From positions 1 to 21,569 of the forward strand of contig JBCCFC010000047.1 of NCBI GenBank assembly GCA_039029935.1: a stretch of 21,569 bases of DNA, given 5' to 3'. Below, piece by piece: positions 19,901 to 21,569 of the stretch. A model generated the notes under the pieces. That model ran no database searches. It was given only the letters and a program-made list of their open reading frames with translations, and had not been told where the DNA came from. Made by a program: the position numbers and the translations under genes. How positions within the stretch are numbered: the stretch's first letter is position 1; every line of letters begins with the position of its first letter. The DNA comes from G039029935 sp039029935. GTDB lineage: Bacteria > Chloroflexota > Anaerolineae > Caldilineales > Caldilineaceae.

Positions 19901-20454
19901 TCGACAATCTGCGGACACCAGCTTTCTCGGTGGCGGCGGGTCAGGAGAATGTGCCAGGTGGCGATGCTGGTTTCCATCTGGGATTGACTGTTCTCAGCAG
20001 TGGTAGCAATGTTGTCATTCGTCCTGTCACAATTGGCGACATGGTGTGGGAAGATGCCAATGAGGATGGTATCCGCGATGCCAGCGAGGTAGGCATTCCC
20101 AATGTGGTCGTGAAGCTTTATGATGAAGATGGTGAGTTCATCGTCTCAACGCTGACCGACCTCAATGGTGACTTCCTCTTCACCAACTTAGCAGCGGGTA
20201 CATACTATGTCGAGTTTATCTCGCCGTTGGGATATGAACTCAATGAAATTTTTGCATCAGACGACGATAATCTCAATGTAGATAATGTCGTTGATCCGGA
20301 TACTGGACGTACAGATGCAATCGTGCTGGCACCGGGGGCATCTGCTATGGACAATGATGCGGGGTTGGCAATCTCTGACCCAACATCATTGCCTGTGACA
20401 GCAGAGCCATCGCTCTATGTCAGCACAATCTATTTGCCGATTATCAATCAGTAA
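4903..20454 (+). CDS. Giant secreted DUF11/GEVED/SdrD-B repeat protein (5183 aa)
   Basis: Predicted exported surface or matrix protein; function not known. The start at ATG 4903 is chosen from its AAAGG; ATG 4822 would add 27 residues. The long signal sequence has its hydrophobic core at MIRNTVHVATLLVGLFFLFG and cleavage probably after AHA, residue 56. Residues about 57-900 are DUF11-like beta-sandwich modules holding all the cysteines. From 901 on come seven GEVED domains (start GDLPD, end GEVEDY) mixed with SdrD-B-like domains (start VGDxVWxDxNxDGxQD, then GVxGVxVxLY, DxxGxYxFxxLxPGxYxV, DSDxD), and from nt 13762 on only SdrD-B-like domains, 22 in all. These families are known for Ca2+-binding rod domains such as the Staphylococcus SdrD B repeats. 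The array is strongly acidic, with very few lysines and apparently no cysteine. There is no LPXTG; the protein ends ...STIYLPIINQ. An adhesin, matrix fibre or spacer stalk is the likeliest role. The frame is intact over 15.5 kb. Confidence 0.93.
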   Translation: MKINQSLSVHVLSLHRTDLDIAWFTKKTMIRNTVHVATLLVGLFFLFGANLSTAHAAATINFQVIPVDVPDPVEVGETMTYRFAWSCSGSTSECAGFSLEHTLSPNLELINAAQPTGYTRVISGTTITWDGPAADGASIEALLEVRVRYDSPTGIDIPLDGTTTIEAGGESFDVTVDPPVTVTVDEAEPQWSVSKTKIAPAGDVEPVVNGDITYQLSYCSDSAIGNVSVADATMVDTFPANATVIEADGGTVTGNTITWALGTLEPQNGCVTRTVTLRYESAQGFSTGDTVVNTVEGTGDFGSGGVGIGTGSVTNTLSDPTIDVTFEKNNESHPIGPDALAEFRLNWDTSASNIPIQDFVVVDNLPDELQIRQIRSGRWEDFPEIKARLEYSTDDGATWTAMSPVVDYDDNEWFRLRDSDFLASTNAIRWVFFDDSSGVEVYEVPAGFQPTNNGHRPRVRAKSAITVTVDTEVDNCAEAQYLAVDGVSTAVEQNCGSVTLVPEETTVVDIDKRSSNSNDRTPGEQVNFEIRMQLMGDSSGDLVNPVVRDILPPELTFISWDNVASDFDVQPVFTVTENYSGTAQTLLEWSWDDPGSEWTIPHVDNDRQGQSYSILYTAEIKPGTPAGTYQNDAELEYDNMVVNCNNKATCSDQQNISVLQIAQVYAEKWIDGYPGLNHIDSETATGTALFDWDAPFDASCPADEDGFTRYPCVAQGLFDENFAYKLKVFNTGNVGLIDYILYDVFPYRNDVGVSEILSADERESDWAPQLVGPVTAISLPTGIANTDLIFEYSDSSDPCRPEMSQSAIDSVWQTGCVDDWTDSPDVWSDVRSMRIRFADNSVSLGILESMTMSMTMYIPEIDVPSSSIAWNSIGHRATNEATNARLLTADPRKVGIVVPFHDWGDLPDADSTAGVSPSYSTDTTNSATGISGPAHLIRPDLYLGDGVDAEDDGQSSIGANGDDNGSSPFSEGTVAGNDDEDGVVFGNEVIMPGDTVEISVTAFISGAAGLQATVGLWIDMDGDGNFTDANEFHTATVTNPSAGANNVVSTFSFPAPSEVGDAIYTRVRVSFDADEVGQIDDHEGPAKSGEVEDYVLMSLGDLVWLDNGIASGGSQGTPDDGVVNGGEQGVDGVTVELYHDGDTPGTSTPIATTTTADGGLYKFTGLPEGDYVVHIPSGNFTGAGQLLDLYSSDDSTSGIGNDPDSDQNNNDDNGVDNNNPASNGISSQAITLSFGDEPTNDGNNANSNLTVDFGFVQYDWGDLPDGNNTDSPSYNTLDANNGPHHTLIPDLYMGAGVDAEGNGQPSATATGDDTLTGTDTSDDEDGVSIPEMIAGQSATVNVTAFNNSGADAVVYGFIDFNADGDFDDEGEVVTATVSTGTTSGTTALVFNVPVSATINTPVGARFRLSTDDALDANGAARDGEIEDYLISIIGHEYGDLPDTYGTINDGTVTIPAVHVVTDTLYFGSNIDHEGDGAEDVNAGMGASGGDDNASPTGTGTDDEDGIVFTTPFMPGETAQIQITANVNSSINGDGTAFYGAWIDLDGDGNFNGTSEYFTGSIGDETITLDVPVPAGTDIADVIYSRFRIAADANEVNNVANSVGMAATGEVEDYVLMSLGDTVWFDNDPNGLGNNGLLDGLEQGVEGVTVQLRNSGGAVIATATTDANGNYLFTGLTPSNYTVHIPATNFQSDGPLEAHLSSTGADSGDATDDNDNGIDNAAPATNGISSNTVTLAIGTEPTGDGNGANSNLSIDFGFVEYDWADLPDGNNTDSPSYNTMDANGGPSHLIVPGLYMGDVVDSELDGQPSATATGDDALTGADTADDEDGVTIPTLVAGESATIEVAAFNTTGVGATVYGFIDFNNDGTFDDANEAVTALVANGTTAGTTSLTFNVPLDAEINTPVGARFRLSTDNSLDSEDAAQDGEVEDYLVEIIGYEFGDLPDTYGTREGGTVAVPAVHIITETIYFGSNVDNETDGAPDDNAGMAATGGDDNASPDGSGPDDEDGITFVTPILAGQTAQIQIAATVDASVNGDGNAFYGAWIDLNGDGDFADASEFFTGTISNETITLNVPVPADTVVAEAIYSRFRIAADANEVHDLADSVGEAQTGEVEDYVLMSLGNRVWRDDGDGANKDNGVIDADEDGIDGVTVELYTSTDTPGTDAPIATVTTSDDGYYNFTGLMPGDYIVHLPDTNFQTGGQLAGTLSSDDTTAGVGDDPDDNDDSDDNGIDPAPSTDELGERLDAHEASGVSSAVVTLSLSDEPTNEDEGTGSDQSNLSVDFGFVPQTDLGDLPDTYGTIYNGTVVTPAVHILDGVTWFGSLVDAEANGQLDPSEGVTARGDDNAGDDEDGVEFITALPPNGTGTMSLTVSTDADGAFYTAWLDFNGDGDFDDELEQIVTTATPISTGSYAVDFDIPSFVSTTVYARFRIAQSAADVVNPVGLAPTGEVEDYVLLSLGNLIWNDNGAGTEDNPGVANDGIVNGTEAGIANVDVELYRAGQDPASDPPFATTTTDANGHYEFAVPANDYFVHIPASEFAAGQPLRGFASSIPTDENPDDDGTDNDDNGINATTSLGYLDEGVSSGVITLAENTEPTTDGNNANSNLSVDFGMIEYDLGDLPEIYTTLLITDTANITGGPRHIIADGVYLGSRVDGEPDGQPSNIAQGDDLGSGSDDEDGVSWSTLAGDTTLIPGEPAQIKVTASITGYLHAWVDWDGDNTFADSNEHIANNLRLVPGENIIKITSATLAEVVDDVYARFRFTTQDLGEDGLDYRGDPASGTPDGEIEDYVIPVRSYALGNRVWHDLDGDGVIEDGEPGIDGVTVNLLDSSGNQIDSELTQVGGYYRFDNLPAGDYQVEIPSSNFNGGPLTGLFNSLSTEVDPDSDVDSNDNGVNTGLATTAGILSNMVTLSGSSELGVEGDEPTDENDLGPTDTLLIPDHRDNLTVDFGFHAPVTVGDKVWYDDNYNGRQDSNEAGVSGVEVTLYNADTNAIAVDIFGNTAVTTTNDLGNYLFPNLPPGNYYAQFNLNTLPTGDWRVTHQDETSVTDDKDSDVNPATSKSGATGFLNAGSEDLTLDMGIWAPVSVGDLAWFDNDRDGLYEPEDSEFGVPGITVTLYSTLDTINPVAIDLTDNDGRYLFDNLPPGDYYVQFDYDALPPGYSATDADVGGSDPVTDTIDSDADETTGVTASTGFLPSTSEDMTLDLGIFAKVGVGDRVWFDDNYNGLQDESESGVPNVTVELFNALTNAPMFMTTTTDANGFYIFQGLNPGSYYVNFDLDTIPEDYNVTLRNQGEDDALDSDVDVESGSTQATGIIFSTESNLTLDMGIWAPVSVGNLVWYDDNGNGLQDVNELGVAGVGVRLLNGDGSDVTDINGDAVAAQTTDADGNYLFENLVPGQYQVIFDVSTLPTGYSVTTQDATSGGVEVDELDSDAEAESGVVAITDFIPSLSADLTLDMGIIAPVSVGNRVWYDENGNGAQDFSSTGDEPGVENVQVNLYNADGTPAVTMSGQPVEPQFTDANGEYLFTELPPGDYFVEFVLSSLPSGYAVTTQNQGSDLFDSDADPSNGRTGSTGVLTSLQSDTSLDMGIVPTVTSANASVRVGDRVWYDENGDGLQGADEGGVAGVAVMLYNADGAQVTDINGNLVVSQTTDINGAYLFENLPEGSYYVQFDLSTVPEGYEVTTQNVVSTDPFADTLDSDADIFTGVTHSTANLVNGDSDLTLDMGIVPVGKDGTAAIAAGVSVGDLVWVDSNANGVQDTDEGTGEGAGVSGVSVSLFTIDTFGLPQSVVDLNNNPVGPQTTDENGNYLFTDLPVGEYYVVFDLTTLPDGYTVTSQNIGSDDALDSDANPSTGQTDSTGFMNAGEFNFTLDMGIIPPGSVTVGDLVWYDNDGDGVQDSDEPGVASVTVNLFTSDGAPAVDPDGNPVPAQVTDANGNYLFSGLPTGNYYVVFDLATLPSSGSTSYQVTTQDAGLLDSEDSDANSTGQTANTGQLDAGAEDLTLDMGIVAPVAVGDRVWIDNNFDGLQDDEADEPGLAGVTVRIFNSDGSDVIDLSGNAVSAQTTDENGNYLFTNLPPGSYFVEFDLDSLDDTYFVTTANTGGDMLGADTLDSDADLSTGQTASTAFLPAGSQDLTLDMGVYTLLADETGSIGLTVRVGDKVWVDDNLNGIQDAGEMGVPGVTVHIFNAVDDSPAVNINGDPVAEQVTDGSGNYLFRDLPPGEYYVVFDLATLPEGAIVTAQGVGDDDIRDSDVDPDTGRTDTTGDIPGSTQFLNLDMGIYQLASIGDKVWLDEDADGGQDAGEIGIEGITVTLFNGDGTNTGQTTTTDVNGVYGFADLLPGDYYVQFTAPAGYVASPQNASNNDSADSDADPVTGVTAVTTLTSGENDVTWDAGFYLPASLGDRVWLDANGNGIQENGEVGVADVEVRLYNADGSLATTASGGSAITTTDSDGNYVLTNLIPGSYFVEFVEPAGEEDFYALSPQNASNNQATDSDADPNTGRTEVLVLEAGEHDPTWDAGLVQLTNVGDLAWLDLNGNGVQNNGEPGFPAVVVQLLNVDGTVATDIHGTPQTTFTDINGYYEFDQLIPGDYKVAFSIPAGYLVSAPDVSDNETLDSDINPTTGETAIVSLQPGRPLGQFDSTWDAGFYQPVSIGDLVWYDSNEDGVQDAIETGTPGTLSALGVPGVTVTLHQVDPVNGDVTVVGTTTTDSHGQYLFDNLPPGTYYVSFTPPAEYVVSPANNGSDDFFDSDVDPATLQTPAVTLVSGDRNPTLDMGLFIPNSEPASIGDFVWFDADQDGLQEGSEPGLAGVLVTLYDSDGNAITSVRTDATGFYQFTGLIPGDYYVEFATPPGYLPTQQDVSSIDTLDSDMDPATGQTSVTTLNPGENDTTWDAGFYVEDVPASVQGIAWFDSDLDGLQGGPEGTPETGIPGVLVELFTADGELVSSMVTGNDGRYFFDNLPAGDYYVQFSPRPEYAATVQDAGAAGTPSDLLDSDVSDNPSAFDNLRTPAFSVAAGQENVPGGDAGFHLGLTVLSSGSNVVIRPVTIGDMVWEDANEDGIRDASEVGIPNVVVKLYDEDGEFIVSTLTDLNGDFLFTNLAAGTYYVEFISPLGYELNEIFASDDDNLNVDNVVDPDTGRTDAIVLAPGASAMDNDAGLAISDPTSLPVTAEPSLYVSTIYLPIINQ
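5071..7602 (+). other. N-terminal DUF11-like, cysteine-containing head of the giant protein
   Basis: After the signal peptide about five beta-sandwich modules can be told apart: near nt 5071-5468 (VEVGETMTYRF), 5470-5850 (ITYQLSYC...VVDTFPANATV-like), 5869-6415 (ALAEFRLNW...VVDNLPDELQI), 6421-6880 (VNFEIRMQL...VRDILPPELTF) and 6889-7602 (FAYKLKVFNTGNVGLIDYILYDVFP). The 'V-D-LP-L' signature is typical of DUF11/isopeptide-like surface modules. Cysteines occur in close pairs (for example CSGSTSEC, NCNNKATC), suggesting exported disulfides; the last one is codon 7348-7350. This head is the only non-repetitive part and the best candidate for a ligand-binding region. Confidence 0.65.
7603..13758 (+). 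repeat. Interleaved GEVED and SdrD-B domains (7 + 5)
   Basis: GEVED domains occupy 7603-8190, 8674-9204, 9205-9750, 10180-10710, 10711-11256, 11764-12267 and 12742-13281, about 170-195 residues each. Each begins near (W/Y/L)GDLPD, has a central DDEDGV, a WIDxDGDGxF or FIDFNxDGxF calcium-type loop, and ends in GEVEDY or GEIEDY. SdrD-B-like domains fill 8194-8673, 9751-10179, 11257-11763, 12268-12741 and 13288-13758, each ending in VDFGF or VDFGM. The order is G-S, GG-S, GG-S, G-S, G-S. Confidence 0.85.
8674..11763 (+). repeat. Tandem duplication of a GEVED-GEVED-SdrB unit
   Basis: Unit A (8674-10179) and unit B (10180-11763) have the same three-domain order. The first GEVED of A matches the first of B far better than its own neighbour (YDW-DLPDGNNTDSPSYNT, then PSATATGDD, NTPVGARFRLSTD in both), and the second matches the second (GDLPDTYGT, AFYGAWIDL, YSRFRIAADANEV in both). 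Many synonymous sites differ, so the duplication is not recent. The GEVED at 11764-12267 is of the second type, suggesting that a third, partial unit follows. Confidence 0.75.
13762..20371 (+). repeat. Uninterrupted array of 17 SdrD-B-like domains
   Basis: Domain starts lie at about 13762, 14149, 14530, 14893, 15286, 15697, 16123, 16537, 16927, 17359, 17743, 18091, 18469, 18847, 19246, 19600 and 20029, so each is about 115-145 residues. Each opens with a calcium-type loop such as DDNYNGLQD or DENGDGLQG and carries DSDADP-like acidic turns. The closing strand changes along the array: TLDMGI/TLDMGV in most of the earlier ones, TWDAGF in most of those from 17743 on. The DNA word ggcaactatctcttt recurs many times (9904, 15055, 16314, 16699 and near matches), offering sites for unequal recombination. 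Confidence 0.85.
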
Positions 20455-20466
20455 AGACGATGTACT

Positions 20467-20566
20467 CATGTGTTTGTCGATTAAGGACAGTATAACCAGT
20501 ATCACAGATTGATTATCTGTGACGCAGGTAGCCAACCTGCGATACTGTTCCATCGGCAAACACATG
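20467..20566 (+). repeat. Cloverleaf-like structured repeat, copy 2, downstream of the giant gene
   Basis: It begins 12 nt after the stop codon. An outer 15-bp stem (20467-20481 with 20552-20566, one wobble) encloses a 6-bp stem CAGTAT/ATACTG (20497-20502, 20542-20547), which in turn encloses two 7-bp hairpins: CACAGAT/ATCTGTG (20503-20509, 20515-20521) and CGCAGGT/ACCTGCG (20523-20529, 20535-20541). Positions 20496-20547 are the inverted counterpart of 4060-4111. It lacks a T-tract, so it may end or protect the long mRNA by structure, or be a mobile palindromic repeat, or both. It is not a tRNA: arm sizes and conserved bases do not fit. Confidence 0.72.
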
Positions 20567-20616
20567 TGTAACCTTAACATTTTTGTAAAGTTATCAATTA
20601 TCTGGAAATGCAATTA

Positions 20617-20660
20617 CGTCATTTGAATAATGACGATATCATAGCGTTACGCATATAATA
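20617..20660 (+). promoter_or_regulatory. Candidate promoter with operator-like inverted repeat
   Basis: TATAAT at 20654-20659 is a perfect -10 hexamer. A perfect inverted repeat CGTCATT/AATGACG (20617-20623, 20629-20635, 5-nt loop) covers the place of the -35 element; TGACGA at 20631-20636 is 17 nt from the -10 but is a weak -35. That layout suits a regulator-dependent promoter for the gene at 20742. The predicted leader is about 75 nt. Confidence 0.45.
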
Positions 20661-20741
20661 TTAATCAGAATGTTCGTCGTTGAATTTAGCTACAAACAAC
20701 AAAACGATGCGAGAGTAAGATGAGCAGAAAGGAGAGCCACT

Positions 20742-21374
20742 ATGGCAACCCAGCAAAAAAATAAACAGAGACTGTTTTGTAAAATAACGACCATCATCGG
20801 TCTATTTGTCCTAACGCTGTTTTGGGCGCAAACATCCAGTGTGCAGGCCATGACACCAGCGATGACATCACCAGCCATATTGACACAGGAAGTTTTGGGA
20901 CCTATTTTGGTCTTGAAAAGTAATCCACCAATGCTTGAAGTGGATTCTGATGGCAATGGTGCGATGTCGCCGGGTGACACGATTCGCTACACGGCCACGA
21001 TTAACAACACGGGTGATCGGATTGCCACAGGCGCACGCTATTTGGGGACCCTAGATGCCAATCTCTCTCTCGTCTTGGGCAGCGTTGTTCTCAGCCAAGG
21101 GACAGTTGAGCCAGGGGGGACCAGCTATGTACAGGGTGAACTTGGTGATGTTGAACCCGGCAGCCCTGTCAGCATTGAGTTTCTCGCCACCATCAATATT
21201 GGCGAGGAGATTACCGAAGTGCTGACCTCCATGTCAACCAGCTATGATTGTGGCGATGACTGCCCCATCGGTGGACAGCCCGGTGGTTTGGATGAGGGTG
21301 TTACCCATATTCCGGTTGCATCGGAGATTGCACCACGCACGTATCGGGCGTTTTTGCCGATGATTACGCGGTAA
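20742..21374 (+). CDS. Small secreted DUF11-like surface protein (210 aa)
   Basis: ATG is preceded by AAAGGAG (20728-20734), a near-perfect ribosome site. Residues 1-36 are a signal peptide (MATQQKNKQR, hydrophobic core IIGLFVLTLFW, cleavage after VQA). Residues about 52-165 form one DUF11-like beta-sandwich (SPGDTIRYTATINNTGDRIATG, then EPGGTSYVQGELGDVEPGSPV). It contains a calcium-type loop at residues 68-73 (DSDGNG) and a CGDDC pair (Cys170, Cys174) that could form a disulfide or bind metal. The tail RTYRAFLPMITR parallels the giant protein's STIYLPIINQ. It follows the giant gene by 287 bp with its own promoter-like site, so it is a neighbour and possible partner rather than a strict operon member. 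Exact function unknown. Confidence 0.82.
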   Translation: MATQQKNKQRLFCKITTIIGLFVLTLFWAQTSSVQAMTPAMTSPAILTQEVLGPILVLKSNPPMLEVDSDGNGAMSPGDTIRYTATINNTGDRIATGARYLGTLDANLSLVLGSVVLSQGTVEPGGTSYVQGELGDVEPGSPVSIEFLATINIGEEITEVLTSMSTSYDCGDDCPIGGQPGGLDEGVTHIPVASEIAPRTYRAFLPMITR

Positions 21375-21391
21375 AGATGCTACTTATAATA

Positions 21392-21458
21392 GACATAAAA
21401 TTTAAAAGGGGGACAGTGATAATTGTTTTATCACTGTCCCCCTTTTAAATTTTATGTC
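21392..21458. terminator. Perfect 31-bp hairpin, terminator or palindromic repeat
   Basis: Positions 21392-21422 and 21428-21458 are exactly complementary over 31 bp with a 5-nt loop (TTGTT). The stem has a GGGGGACAGTGATAA core and an A/T-rich base (AAAATTTAAAA). It starts 17 nt after the stop codon of the small secreted protein and would terminate transcription from both sides. The stem is much longer and more exact than a typical terminator; the GGGGACAG core recalls REP-like palindromes mobilised by RAYT transposases, an association from memory only. Confidence 0.75.
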
Positions 21459-21569
21459 GAATGCTAAAATAGAAGACAATCCATGATGCCAGCCGCCACG
21501 ACGATAAGTATATTCTGATTATGGTAGAGCCCTACTCTATCGTATACACATACCCCAATTACCCTGAAA
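21459..21569. other. Right-edge intergenic sequence, nothing recognised
   Basis: The last 111 bp contain no supported reading frame. The only structure seen is a short TAGAG/CTCTA inverted repeat near 21524-21538. Confidence 0.4.

Noticed and set aside
13762..20371. CRISPR-like or satellite DNA interpretation of the regular repeats
   Set aside because: The periodicity of roughly 350-430 bp is that of protein domains in one continuous frame, with mostly synonymous-type variation.
20467..20566. tRNA or small-RNA gene suggested by the cloverleaf
   Set aside because: Arm lengths, absence of T-loop and D-loop bases and no 3' acceptor end rule out a tRNA; the sequence is better explained as a repeat element.

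Overview
The window looks like a piece of a Chloroflexota (green non-sulfur, probably filamentous) chromosome of about half GC. The evidence is indirect. There is an NADH dehydrogenase subunit N, a secreted bactofilin-like protein fused to a membrane domain, and an extremely large secreted SdrD-type repeat protein. The two secreted proteins at the right end finish in short tails (YLPIINQ, FLPMITR) of a kind I associate from memory with exported Chloroflexota proteins. No rRNA, tRNA or other phylogenetic marker is present, so the phylum is an inference.

Layout, all genes on the + strand. (1) 2-1507: nuoN, cut by the left edge, closed by a strong intrinsic terminator. (2) 1802-3157: bactofilin-like beta-helix protein with signal peptide and C-terminal membrane segments. 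(3) 3158-4821: a 1.66-kb gene-poor gap. Its left half is a repeat nest: a dispersed GTAGGGGCG-type hairpin, a 156-bp MITE-like element with 26-bp terminal inverted repeats, a decayed transposase tail, a terminator, a degenerate purine-rich tandem repeat and a structured repeat. Its right half is AT-rich, holds several inverted repeats and a possible 24-codon leader ORF, and runs into the next gene. (4) 4903-20454: one open frame of 5183 codons encoding a secreted giant. It has a signal peptide, a Cys-containing N-terminal region of DUF11-like beta-sandwiches, 7 GEVED domains interleaved with SdrD-B-like domains, and then an uninterrupted run of SdrD-B-like domains (22 in total). (5) 20742-21374: a small secreted DUF11-like protein with its own promoter-like site and a similar C-terminal tail. 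(6) 21392-21458: a perfect 31-bp hairpin, then 111 bp with nothing recognisable.

The giant and the small downstream protein are plausibly parts of one cell-surface or matrix system: same export route, same fold class at the N-terminus, same type of C-terminal tail. The repeat array is very acidic, carries DxDxDG-type Ca2+ loops, and is almost free of lysine and apparently free of cysteine. This argues for a calcium-rigidified stalk rather than isopeptide or disulfide cross-linking. A related structured DNA element lies on each side of the giant gene in opposite orientation.
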